From contig NZ_ADVG01000004.1 in assembly GCF_000178855.1 (NCBI RefSeq), positions 2,480,001 through 2,544,000 on the forward strand: 64,000 nt of DNA, given 5' to 3'. Position 1 is the first letter of the stretch, and every line of letters begins with the position of its first letter. A model generated the notes under the pieces. It had not been told where the DNA came from and searched no databases. It worked only from the letters and a program-made list of their open reading frames with translations. Source of the DNA: Ktedonobacter racemifer DSM 44963. GTDB taxonomy: Bacteria; Chloroflexota; Ktedonobacteria; Ktedonobacterales; Ktedonobacteraceae. Shown in pieces: positions 47,503 through 56,000 of the stretch. A program made the translations under genes and the position numbers.

Positions 47503-47748
47503 GTCGTAGGAGTGACGACCTACCAGGGAGATCGGGAGATCCGGTCGCAGGGCAAAGGGCGGCAGGAGGGGCAGGCCAGAACTGTGTAGGGTTAGAAGGC
47601 CGTGAAATGCGTAAGTCCTTCCTTATTCCTCATGCGAGAATTTGTTTCCTCTGGAAAGCTGTATGCTCGGAAACGGGCCTGTACAGTTTGGGAAGGGGGC
47701 AACAGAAAAGGGCTGTTTCGGCAGTACCTCGCTGGTGCCCTACTTCAT

Positions 47749-48333
47749 TACCCAGGCAACGGGGAGGCCAGCATCTACATTACGCCAGAGCATTTGCGCA
47801 GCCAGTTCTGGTTTGGTGGCGAGCGTTACTGAAGTAGGCACATGAGCTTCTCGGCAACGCTCCTGGTCGTCAGTCCAACTCTTGGGCACATACAATTCGC
47901 GATCCAGCAACGTGTGTCCACGCGAACTCGCGTAGGAAAGAAACACGCCCACCTGGCAGTTTTCGATCCGTCCCGCCGTGCCGCTGTATTGTCGTTGCAC
48001 TCCCACGGATTTGCGCCCCTTTTTGAGAAATCCGGTCTCATCGATCACCAACACTCCATGGGGGTCTGCAAGTGTTTCTCTGACATAGGTTCGCAGCTTA
48101 TCTCGCACTCAGTCGCAATCCCATTTCGCCCGATCCAAAAGATGTTGCATTGCGTAGGGAGTCGCTTCTCCTCCTTCTTCAGCCAGTTGCCACCCGTTTT
48201 TCCGTGAAACGTCACTCATCAAGCCTCGCTGATAGCTCAGTGCTCGGTGATGAGGTACTTGTCGCACGAAATGCTGTCTGATCCGTTGGCCCAGTTCCTG
48301 GAAAGCTGTGGCCCTATGTTTTCAGGTAAATAA
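47749..48333 (-). pseudogene. IS701-family transposase, N-terminal half
   Basis: Read leftwards: VPHHRALSYQRGLMSDVSRK, NGWQLAEEGGEATPYAMQHL, LDRAKWDCD then a TGA, then VRDKLRTYVRETL, VLVIDETGFLKKGRKSVGVQ (first catalytic Asp), QYSGTAGRIENCQVGVFLSY and finally AGLPVAWV at the intron junction 47749. The reading continues in frame into the C-terminal half at 44592 once the introns are removed. The in-frame TGA near 48109 and a later frameshift show that the gene is dead regardless of the introns. Confidence 0.88.
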
Positions 48334-48555
48334 GATTCATTGATCGTGGGAAAAGGAAGAGACATAGAAGATTTTTCCTTTTGTCATAAACTCTACTTTG
48401 TACAATGTTGAAAAAGCGGCCAGAAATTGGTCCTTGGCTCAAGAGCGTCATATCGTGATGATGCATAGAAATGGCACGATTGGCGCTCTAGACAGACAGC
48501 GTGGGGCGTTGACTTTCCTCGTGGAGCCGAGGAAAGTATTGATGTCTTCTGGGGA
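48334..48555. other. Intergenic with a hairpin beside the transporter remnant
   Basis: CTTTCCTCG and CGAGGAAAG (about 48515-48540) form a 9-bp stem just past the MFS pseudogene and may be its terminator. No gene. Confidence 0.4.
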
Positions 48556-49530
48556 TTACAGATGAAGCTCCTGGGTCCTGATAAACCTGGCCGAGAGGCA
48601 GCAGCCGAGCAGGAAGGCCGTGCCAGCCATGAGCAGAGCGCTATGCATGCCAGAGAGAAACGTGTGCTGGTCCGCAACTAGCGAACCCAGAACTGCTGTG
48701 CCCAGAACCTGGCCCATCTGGCGACTGGCATTGAGAACGCCTGAGGCGGTGCCGGGCCGCTTACCGGGCGCGCTTGCGATAACTGCTGCGGTCATCGCTG
48801 GCATGGTAAAGGACGTGCCAAAGCCTATGGCAAGCAGGGCCGGCAGAGCAGCAGATAGGCAGTGCTGACTTGGGCCAGGCTCATGCCGAGCATACCAAAG
48901 CCGCTGATAGCGAGCCCAAGCATCATTGGCAGGCGGGGGCCAGTACGCCCGGTGATCCAGCCCGCAAGCATTGAGCCTGCAAAGACCATGCAGCTTTCCG
49001 GTAACAAGGCCAGGCCAGTGAGCAATGGTGAGTAGCCCTGGATGTGTGGGAAGTAGAGATTGATCACAAAGAACTGGCCATAGAAGCCAAAATTGAGCAG
49101 CAGGCCAACCAGATTGCTCGCTGAGAATGTGGCCGAGGCAAAGAGGTTGAGCGGCAACATGGGAGATGCGGCACGTTTCTCGCGCAGGATGAAAAGCACG
49201 GCAGCCAGGATGAAGAGCGAGAACATGAGCAGGATGAGTGGGTGCATCCAGCCCAGCGCTGGTTCTTCAATCAAAGCGAACGTGAGCATGCCTGGACCCA
49301 GGATCGCAAGGGCCTGGGCTGGCGGGTCGAGTCCCTGTGGAGCCAGTCGCGGCGGCTGGGGTACAAAGGCCAGGGTCAGGCCGTAACCTAGAACACCGAT
49401 CGGCACATTGATCAGAAAAATGCCGCGCCAGCTCAGTGCACCGACCAGGAATCCACCAAGCACCGGCCCAAACGCCGCGGCGATGCCTGCGGTGGCGACC
49501 GACAATTGTATGGTCACTGCTTGTGATGGG
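48556..49530 (-). pseudogene. DHA2-type MFS drug exporter, 5' truncated and frameshifted
   Basis: Recognisable helices: SVATAGIAAAFGPVLGGFLV, then SWRGIFLINVPIGVLGYGL (family motif C region), and further ones up to MLGMSLAQVSTAYLLL. A frameshift near 48835 separates the final part PAMTAAVIASAPGKRPGTAS, GVLNASRQMGQVLGTAVLGS. The first four helices are missing: upstream codons 49530-49862 read as unrelated Arg/Pro-rich sequence. It would have been a 14-helix proton antiporter for drugs. Confidence 0.82.
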
Positions 49531-49957
49531 TCGTCTGGCGGAGGGTGTCTGTCGTCGTTGTGAGTTTTGGATGGAGGCTCTTGTTGACGTGAGAGAACCA
49601 GATCGCGAAGGTCAGCCGCGATCCGCAGCCGTGAGACTGGAGCATGGAGCATGCTTCTGGCGAGCACAAGGGGATTGTTTGCCTCATTTTCTGGCAAGGA
49701 ATCACGGAAGCTCTCGACGACGAGCATGTGCCTGGCCGGGAAGGTGTCCCGACGTGGAGACTGGCGCGTTCTCTTCAGGTGCTCGAAGAGGCCGGAGGAG
49801 ATCCGTGTCACCCGCCCATCCAGATGTGCTGGTGGACTCGCATATACAGTTGAGTCTCTCAACAGCAGAAAGTGAAGCGCATCATATTCTATTCGTGTAA
49901 AAGATGCTATACTCGTAGATAAGAGAGAAGCGAGCGCGAGCAGAAAGCGAGGAGCCT
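49531..49957. other. Stretch without a supported gene
   Basis: Open frames on both strands lack domains. It takes the place of the missing 5' part of the MFS gene, so a deletion or rearrangement junction lies near 49530. Confidence 0.4.
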
Positions 49958-50470
49958 GTGCGTCGAGGAAAGGAAACTGTTTTGGAATGGCTTGCCAACA
50001 TCTGGCACATCATTTGGCACATTTTTCTTCCCATTGCTGTGGTAGGAGGGGTGATCTATTATGCCTTGATAACCATCCAGTCCAGTATCGTGGGCATGCA
50101 GTTTCAGCAAACACACCCGATCACGCAGGCAAGGGTCCTGCGCACCTTTACCCATACCTATTATACCGATGATTCACAAACGCATACCTCCAGCAGACAT
50201 ACGGAGACCTGCGCGGCGCGCATCAGCTTTCGTGCTAACGGACAGGACATCGAGGTAGATGTCAGCCAGATGCTTGCCTGTCCGATGCAGATCGGAGATC
50301 AGCCAAAGATCGCCTATGATCCCCAGCAGCCAGCGCATGTACAGTTTGTGCCTGGCGGCGATCCGTTCTGGGGCAATATCCTGCAAATCCTCCTTGTGTT
50401 GCCATTGGTGGGCGTCGCTCTGTTTCTGGGCATCGCGTTTATTCGCGACTCTAGGCGTGGTTGGCTCTGA
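49958..50470 (+). CDS. DUF3592-like membrane protein
   Basis: 170 residues from GTG 49958. Helix one is IIWHIFLPIAVVGGVIYYAL, helix two (C-terminal) ILQILLVLPLVGVALFLGIA. Between them an extracytoplasmic domain of about 90 residues has QARVLRTFTH, a Cys in HTETCAARISFRANG, a Cys in MLACPMQIGDQPKIAYDP and the typical PxxAHVQFVPG. Layout and the YDPxxP motif match DUF3592. Function unknown. The next small membrane gene starts about 98 bp later on the same strand. Confidence 0.7.
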   Translation: MRRGKETVLEWLANIWHIIWHIFLPIAVVGGVIYYALITIQSSIVGMQFQQTHPITQARVLRTFTHTYYTDDSQTHTSSRHTETCAARISFRANGQDIEVDVSQMLACPMQIGDQPKIAYDPQQPAHVQFVPGGDPFWGNILQILLVLPLVGVALFLGIAFIRDSRRGWL

Positions 50471-50568
50471 CACAGGTTTGAAACGTCATACGTCGCAGAC
50501 GCAACCCTTCGGGACGCGAATTGTAGTACCAGAGAGAAAACCATCGAACAAAAAAGAGAGGAGACGCA

Positions 50569-50835
50569 TGTTTCAACAGCAGAGATCTGGCTTTTTTCTG
50601 GCAGGTACCATCGTTTTTGTAGCGCTTTTTCTTCTCCTAAGCCTTTACTTCCTTCGTTTGTGGATTTGGCATCGCGTACTGGCCCATACTGCTGCCAGTA
50701 GTAGCAGTCATGATCGCGATCATGTATGTGCTCCGCCCACGTTCGCGGCAAGGATCTCCGAACGTGGGAAAAGCGAACTATCAACAACGCGGAGCAGACA
50801 AACAAGCCTCTCGAGCACAAGACAGACCCTCTTAA
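50569..50835 (+). pseudogene. Small membrane protein, probably two helices, one frameshift
   Basis: ATG 50569 has GAGAGGAG upstream. Frame one encodes MFQQQRSGFFLAGTIVFVAL and a membrane helix ending at RLWIWHR. It then loses hydrophobicity, while the other frame from about 50682 reads GPILLPVVAVMIAIMYVLRP, a clear second helix with a basic end, stopping at 50833. A single-base shift near 50680 would unite them to about 88 residues. Family unknown. Confidence 0.5.
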
Positions 50836-50930
50836 CGGCTGCCTGACAGTGGTGCCCGTTTTGAGGTTCGGAAGTCATCCTGAAATGGAGTGGAGTGAAG
50901 GTGCTCGGCATCGAGGAGAGCCAGATCAGG

Positions 50931-50974
50931 ACACACAAAAAAGACCTGGAGCGCTCCAGGTCTTTTTTGTGTGT
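50931..50974. terminator. 44-bp perfect palindrome, bidirectional terminator
   Basis: ACACACAAAAAAGACCTGGA is followed by its exact complement, giving a GC-rich stem flanked by A6 and T6. Ideal rho-independent terminator for the plus-strand membrane genes and for anything approaching from the right. Confidence 0.85.
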
Positions 50975-51617
50975 GAGGGTGTTGGGAGAATGAGGCTTGG
51001 TGTGCTTCCTCAAGCAGGTAGAGTTTCCTCCTCCGGAAGAGGGCAGAGGGAGTTCTTTTTGGGTGTGGATGTTGTGGGCAAAATTATTATAGTTGTTCAC
51101 AACGAACGAGTGTTGGGAGAGATGTGAAGAGGAGTAGCCTCGCTTTGCCTTCTCGTCTCAGCTTCCCCTCGCCTTTTCGTCTCTCCCTTCCTCGCTCCAC
51201 TCCGCTACGGCTGCTGCTGCTGGCTGTTCTCTTTTGCGCGTGATGTTTGTTTTATTGCCAGGATATCGAGGGGAGGGTGGAAGCGATTGTGGAAAACGCG
51301 CGATATCGTATCGATTTTGTGAGAAGTTGCGTGCAGCCGCAGCCGTTGGTGCCTCAGCATCTCTTATAGCAGCAACCGTTGCCTCGTGTTGCAGTCATAT
51401 TTCGCCTGGCGCTGCCCTCGTAGGCAAGAGAAGAGATTCTGCTAGCCTCTCTGTCCCCAGGTCAAAGCTTGGCGGCGACCTCCTGTCTTCTCTCACTCTA
51501 GCTCTCTTCGGCAACCGAAGTTGTGCCTTGCCACGCTGTCGCGTCCAGGTTGCTGCCGTCTTCGCCGATCTAGCCAGCCAGGCGAGGAGCCTAGCTTTTG
51601 TGATCCCTGCGTGTGGA
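50975..51617. other. Stretch without a supported gene
   Basis: The longest frame (51234-51776 plus) is Arg/Ser/Cys-rich with no domain and no ribosome site. Pyrimidine-rich low-complexity DNA occurs at 51150-51230. Confidence 0.4.
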
Positions 51618-51737
51618 TCAACGTTCTCTTTTGGCATAGTTTGCCCTCCACTTGATATAGCGCTCTATGAGCGTGAGAATGGCTGCGATTGCACCGGGAA
51701 GTGCGAGAAGTACGGCGATGAATGGATACATTCCCAT
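51618..51737 (-). CDS. Possible small single-pass membrane protein
   Basis: 39 residues from ATG 51737: one strong helix (MYPFIAVLLALPGAIAAILT) followed by a basic end (ERYIKWRANYAKRER). GGGAGG lies 12 bp upstream of this ATG. The shape is typical of small membrane proteins, but no family is recognised. Confidence 0.4.
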   Translation of the reverse strand: MGMYPFIAVLLALPGAIAAILTLIERYIKWRANYAKRER

Positions 51738-52004
51738 GAGGTCATTTATCCTCCCAAACTGATCAGGTGTCTGTAGCTTCTTCTCCGGCGAGGCCAGGAA
51801 GAAGGATGTATATATATGCTTGTGAGAGTAGTGTAGCAAAGTTCATGTGTGGAGGTTCCCCAAATGAGATGGAAGCTGTAAAGCACTGTCTCGCTGCACG
51901 GTATTTTCGTGTGGATGAAAAAAGGAGAGAGAGAGAATAGAGCAGTGAATGCAGATGAGAAGCGGGGTGAACGCATTCACGAGTGAAGGAACCTTTGGTA
52001 TGAT

Positions 52005-52349
52005 ATGGCTATGGTGGAGCGAAGACAAGAGCAAGTGCGCCTGCGATTACCCCTTGCCGCCGGCGTGATTATGGTTGCCGTCGAGGCCTTCATGCGGCAA
52101 TTTCATGTGCCGCATTGCTATTTGTATGTGCAGGGGCACGTGGTGATAGAAGAGGGAAGCCAGCTCTGCGAGATTATGGGATGGGCGAGTGTGGTAGGTC
52201 CAGAGAAGGAACTGGACTTGCTTATTTTAGAAGATGCAGACGCAGAAGATGAAGTCGCCTGGCGCTGGGTCAATCCAACCTCAGGCTCTCTGCTGCTTTT
52301 GTCCACGCATCCGCTGGCCGAGGAGAGGTATTCTCTTAAGAAATGTTGA
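52005..52349 (+). CDS. Hypothetical protein
   Basis: 114 residues from ATG 52005, no good ribosome site. Segments FMRQFHVPHCYLYVQGHVVI and LDLLILEDADAEDEVAWRWV suggest a folded, acidic cytoplasmic protein. No family recognised. Its 3' end overlaps the end of the convergent small-protein gene at 52336 by 14 bp. Confidence 0.45.
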   Translation: MAMVERRQEQVRLRLPLAAGVIMVAVEAFMRQFHVPHCYLYVQGHVVIEEGSQLCEIMGWASVVGPEKELDLLILEDADAEDEVAWRWVNPTSGSLLLLSTHPLAEERYSLKKC

Positions 52350-52571
52350 CCCAGCGCCAGCTCTCGCACTCCTGGTGTTCTGGCGCGCTGGAACCGCAGA
52401 TAGAGCGATTCCCAGTCCTGGTCCAGACTCGCTGGTGACAAACCAAACAGGGGCGATTGGGTGAGGGTAGGTTGCTTCCTCGGGGAGAAAGATGTGTGCT
52501 GAAGATTGTGCATCGCTTGGAGTGGCTGATGTTGTGGCCGATGGGAGAAAGGCCTCCTGTTCCATGATCAT
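52336..52571 (-). pseudogene. Cys-containing small protein, paralogue A (frameshifted)
   Basis: Starts MIMEQEAFLPSATTSATPSD at ATG 52571 (AAGGA 7 bp upstream). After LPEEATYPHP the frame shifts and continues RPCLVCHQRVWTRTGNRSIC, SAPEHQECESWRWVNIS and a stop at 52336. CxxC plus a later Cys suggests a half zinc ribbon. It is clearly homologous, at protein and DNA level, to 53949-54218. Unknown family. Confidence 0.6.
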
Positions 52572-52741
52572 GGTCGTATCCTTCTTCTTAGAAATTGGCG
52601 CCAGGGGATGCCATAACTGTCCAGAAGTAGTGTGCCGGAAGGTGGGTTTGCGCTGGTTGTGGAGCACAAGAAACGCGCGGGCAGGTTGAGGCTTGCTTGC
52701 GCGTTTCTTCTCGTTTATGTATGGAAAGCATTCTCTCCTGG

Positions 52742-53728
52742 TTAGCTGGCGGTCACGCTAAATGGGCGCGCCCACGCGAGTCCGCCATGCGTGCAGTCAG
52801 CATCCTGGCACCAGAAAACTTCTACCGTTCCTTGAAAGGTGACGTCATAGGTAGAAAAACTCTCCGAGAAATATCCATACCCATTGGCATATTCATTGAT
52901 ATACTTGGACATGGCTTTATCTTTCATTTCGCCATTGACATACCAGCGGGTTTGGACATAGCCAGTGTTTCCTTGTGTCCATTTGTAGGACAGATAGACC
53001 GTCTGGCCGCTCTGGAACTTCGATTGCAGCGTGACTGGTCGTTGCTGACCATCAATCTCATTTGCCAGTTGCGCGGTAGGAATCACCTGCTGCGCGGCCT
53101 CGGAGAAGGTAGCCCCCGAAGGTGATTGGCTTTCAGTATAGGATGGATATGGCGTAGGTGTGAGTTGCACTGAGTATGCTGTTGCTGTGGCATCGCCTGC
53201 TGTTGCTGTGGCATCGTCTGCTGTCGCTGTGGCGTCCTGATTCATAGTTGCAGTTTTGTTATTCTGGACAGCAATATAGATTCCGCTAAAGCCACATGTG
53301 AGAACGAGCAGCACGGCGAGTATGATAATTGCCGCGATGGCGCCTCCTGATTGTTTCCGCGGCTGCGCCACGACTGGTGCCATCATTGGCTGTCCATATG
53401 GAACCTGCGGAGGCGGAGCGTACGGCGGCTGGCCGTATGCGTTTGACGATGGGGGTAGTGTGCCTGCATTTCCATAGGGATTATAGGCGGCACCGCTATT
53501 ATACGGGTTGCTCGCGGGTGTGGGCGGCAGTGGCGTTAACGAGGCATTCGGAGCAGAAGCCTGTACGGTCGGTGGGAGCGCGTTATACTGCGGCGACGAG
53601 CCTGCGGCAAGCACCGTCGGGGGGACACTCTTTGTGGCGATTGCAGCACCACAGCGCACACAGTGGGATTGACCTGGAGGATGAGTGGCCTGGCAATGAG
53701 GGCAGATGTTTGTAGATTCTTGTGACAC
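52742..53728 (-). CDS. Zinc-ribbon, Pro-rich, single-pass membrane protein with outer domain
   Basis: 328 residues from GTG 53728 (AGAGGGG upstream). The N-terminal zinc ribbon CPHCQATHPPGQSHCVRCGA is cytoplasmic. A Pro/Asn/Tyr/Ala-rich linker of about 90 residues follows, then one membrane helix (AIAAIIILAVLLVLTCGFSG), a DATATA-type repeat made from about 30-bp DNA units near 53180-53230, and an outer domain of about 130 residues. The latter has SGQTVYLSYKW, GYVQTRWYVNGEM, FWCQDADC and ARPFSV. The plan resembles sensor or envelope proteins common in large Chloroflexota genomes; no specific role is known. It lies between two paralogous small genes. Confidence 0.75.
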   Translation of the reverse strand: MSQESTNICPHCQATHPPGQSHCVRCGAAIATKSVPPTVLAAGSSPQYNALPPTVQASAPNASLTPLPPTPASNPYNSGAAYNPYGNAGTLPPSSNAYGQPPYAPPPQVPYGQPMMAPVVAQPRKQSGGAIAAIIILAVLLVLTCGFSGIYIAVQNNKTATMNQDATATADDATATAGDATATAYSVQLTPTPYPSYTESQSPSGATFSEAAQQVIPTAQLANEIDGQQRPVTLQSKFQSGQTVYLSYKWTQGNTGYVQTRWYVNGEMKDKAMSKYINEYANGYGYFSESFSTYDVTFQGTVEVFWCQDADCTHGGLAWARPFSVTAS

Positions 53729-53948
53729 TTTTGATCCCCTCTAAATGAAATAACAGAAATACGAATGCTACATCGAACAATCAAACGAGCAGATAAGAGT
53801 ATATCCCTTGCGGGCATCCGCGAAAAATGAACTACTTCATAATTTGAAAAGTGATCAGTAATCTACCACTGTCAAAACTGGCTCTTCACTATGAGACGAG
53901 AAGAGGGGTCAGTGAGCCTCGAAAGAGGAGCCACAAATGTTACATGCT
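53729..53948. other. Intergenic
   Basis: Nothing recognised besides the likely promoter of the zinc-ribbon gene. Confidence 0.4.
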
Positions 53949-54218
53949 CTATTGGTGCCTATGGACAGGCATAAGAGAGGAGGCCTTCGCTGAGGAACTG
54001 TTGGCCCAGGACCAGGTCTCACGCTCCTGGTGTTGTGGCGCGCCGGATCCGCAGATAGAGCGATCTCCAGCCCAGATCCAGGCGCGTTGCTGGCAAACGA
54101 AACACGCACGATGTGGAGGCGGGTAGGTGGCGCCCTCGGGGAGTGTGGTAGAGTGTGCATTGCTTGGAGTGGCTGATGGTGTCCGCGATGGGAGAAACGA
54201 CTCCTGTTCCATGATCAT
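53949..54218 (-). CDS. Cys-containing small protein, paralogue B (intact)
   Basis: 89 residues from ATG 54218, with AAGGA 7 bp upstream in the same position as in paralogue A. MIMEQESFLPSRTPSATPSN, then LPEGATYPPPHRACFVCQQR, AWIWAGDRSICGSGAPQHQE. The CFVC pair and SICG suggest a metal-binding knuckle; the first 30 residues look disordered. Homologous to paralogue A at 52336-52571 across its full length. No family recognised. Confidence 0.55.
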   Translation of the reverse strand: MIMEQESFLPSRTPSATPSNAHSTTLPEGATYPPPHRACFVCQQRAWIWAGDRSICGSGAPQHQERETWSWANSSSAKASSLMPVHRHQ

Positions 54219-54356
54219 GATACTATCCTTCTTCTTGGAAATTGGCGCGAGGGGATGCCTTCTCTTCGTATGCCATATCTGTTCAGGAGCAGCGTGCCAG
54301 GAAGTAGTTGCTGAGAGGGAGCTTCCCGGCTTTCTTCTCAGGTATTAGCAGGCTAC

Positions 54357-54438
54357 TGGGCCCTTGAGTATTAACGGACCGGAATACCACGCTAAGCGCT
54401 TAGCGTGGTATTCCGGTCCGTTAATACTCAAGGGCCCA
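54357..54438. repeat. 82-bp perfect palindrome (E1)
   Basis: The left arm from TGGGCCCTTGAGTATTAACG to GAATACCACGCTAAGC is followed immediately by its exact complement (41-bp arms, no loop). It lies 78 bp past the stop of the GNAT gene at 54517 on the minus strand. Shares the core with 23992-24074 and 55923-56000. Confidence 0.93.
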
Positions 54439-54516
54439 TAAGGAGCCACACCAACATGATGGGTCGATTATGACTCCTCATCTCTCAATGGGAGAAGCAC
54501 AGTGGCATGTATCGCC

Positions 54517-55425
54517 TTAAACAGGCTGATTTACCCATTTTCCCAGGCGGTGGATAGTATGTACCCGTTGGAAACCCACTGCTTCACTGGCACGATGGAT
54601 AGGCATATTAGCAGAAAAAGGCTCGATAAATGCGCTGGTGGCTCCATACAATTTGAATCGGTGCAACATTGTCAACAACAAGGTGCGAGCAAGGCCGTGC
54701 CGACGGAAGCGTGGATGGACACCGATTGGTTCGATCTGCGCCACATGACGGCCTGGGTCATACCAGCCCACACAGAAAGCGGCCAGTAATCCATCAGGGG
54801 CACAAATCACGAGATCCAGGTCGGATCGATACTGCGGAGTACACAACGAGCGTGCGCGCCATTCTGATGTCATCGAAGCACTCTCGAAGGCTAAACGATG
54901 AAGCTCGGCGTAGTCAGCAACCTCTTGCTCGCCCATGAGGGGACGGAGCACGAAGCCTTCTGATAGCTCAGGGACCGGAGCAAGGTCGTCCAGAGCATGT
55001 TGAAAGAGAGTGTAGCTATCGTTGTCTTCAAGCACAAAGCCATGAGCCTTTACCAATTGAAGGCGCTCGGCATCATCGTCGCGGAACTCCACCCAGTAGG
55101 GGAGTGGATAACCGCGTTCTACGTCGCATTCACGCATACGTCCTTCAGCCCAGGCAAAGATTTCTGCTTCGACCTCCTGCTTTGTGGGACCAGGCAGGAT
55201 AAAGAAATCGAGTGCTGCCCAGTAGTATTGCCAGGCGGCGAAGCCAACAACCCTTCCGTTGGTATCTATCCAGAAGGAGCCGTCGTGTCCCTCGTTGATA
55301 ACTGGAGCACTGAGACGCCAGGGCAGATCAAGTGTGTGGCGGCTGACCAGGGGAAACGAGCTCACAAGGTCAAACACTTTGAGCATGTCCCCTTCGCCTC
55401 GAAAGGAATGGCGGGTGATGGTCAT
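54517..55425 (-). CDS. GNAT acetyltransferase (two-domain)
   Basis: 302 residues; AAGGAAGG 8 bp upstream of ATG 55425. The C-terminal GNAT domain is complete: ELSEGFVLRPLMGEQEVADY, then the acetyl-CoA site IEPIGVHPRFRRHGLARTLL and ASEAVGFQRVHTIHRLGKW. The N-terminal 150 residues (WQYYWAALDFFILPGP, YPLPYWVEFRDDDAERLQLV, KAHGFVLEDNDSYTLFQ) form a degenerate second GNAT fold. Substrate unknown. Single-gene transcript ending near the E1 palindrome. Confidence 0.85.
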   Translation of the reverse strand: MTITRHSFRGEGDMLKVFDLVSSFPLVSRHTLDLPWRLSAPVINEGHDGSFWIDTNGRVVGFAAWQYYWAALDFFILPGPTKQEVEAEIFAWAEGRMRECDVERGYPLPYWVEFRDDDAERLQLVKAHGFVLEDNDSYTLFQHALDDLAPVPELSEGFVLRPLMGEQEVADYAELHRLAFESASMTSEWRARSLCTPQYRSDLDLVICAPDGLLAAFCVGWYDPGRHVAQIEPIGVHPRFRRHGLARTLLLTMLHRFKLYGATSAFIEPFSANMPIHRASEAVGFQRVHTIHRLGKWVNQPV

Positions 55426-55922
55426 ATTTGGAACCTTCCTTTTTAGAACAAACTGAGCAAACGAATGAGCACAACACGGTCAGGGGTGAGCTCCACGCGA
55501 CGCACATGATCATTGCTCAATTCTTCTCAAACTGGGAAGGGATGAAAGAAGGAAACAATAAGGCCATGGACGTCGATTTTTGCTCGCCCATAGCCTGTGG
55601 TGTGAGGATCAAAGCTGTTTGCTATCTTATAAATACTGTGCTTTTCCTCAGATTCTTCCTGAAAAAGGGCAGAATCCGGCCCTGGGCGACTGCGCAGAGT
55701 TCGCACAGAATGCTGCAATTGCCCGGCCTAGTGGTTCTGAATGCCATTACAAACCCCTTTTTTCGTAAAATCTGAAGACGAAAAGCTTCTGACGCTTCCA
55801 CTGGAAGCGCTAGAACAATGTACCATACAGGAAAACGAATCGTCAAGGTTGTGTTGTCATAGACTGGCTATTTGGGGTAAACGATGTTTTTCCTTCTCAA
55901 TTCTTTCAAGAACGTTGAAGAC
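55426..55922. other. Stretch without a supported gene
   Basis: Short frames on both strands only. Nothing recognised between the GNAT gene and the second palindrome. Confidence 0.4.
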
Positions 55923-56000
55923 GGCCTTTGGGTATTAACAGGCCGGAATACCACGCTAAGCGCTTAGCGTGGTATTCCGGCCTGTTAATACCCAAAGGCC
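55923..56000. repeat. 78-bp perfect palindrome (E2)
   Basis: The left arm from GGCCTTTGGGTATTAACAGG to GAATACCACGCTAAGC is followed by its exact complement (39-bp arms). Its last base touches the stop codon of the gene at 56000. Compared with E1 the inner 19 bp of each arm are identical, and the outer parts differ at several positions with matching changes on both arms. Confidence 0.93.

Larger units (their letters stand above)
44593..47748 (+). ncRNA. Outer group II intron (intron A), split by intron B
   Basis: It starts with GTGCGCC at 44593, the group II 5' consensus. Domain V is the 34-nt hairpin at 47656-47689 (AAGCTGTATGC ... TGTACAGTTT, catalytic AGC triad). Domain VI follows (GGGCAACAG ... 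GGTGCCC) and the intron ends TACTTCAT at 47748. Both boundaries are confirmed independently because joining 44592 to 47749 makes the minus strand read VAWVTGDTVYG, a seamless IS701 transposase. Without intron B it is only about 643 nt with no reading frame, i.e. an ORF-less ribozyme that would depend on a maturase supplied elsewhere, perhaps by intron B. It lies antisense to the transposase gene, so it could not splice from transposase mRNA. Confidence 0.85.

Noticed and set aside
51234..51776. 180-codon plus-strand frame
   Set aside because: Arg/Ser/Cys-rich without domain or ribosome site.
53170..53240. Short tandem repeats that could hint at a CRISPR array
   Set aside because: They are in-frame DATATA codons in the linker of a membrane protein, too short and without spacers.
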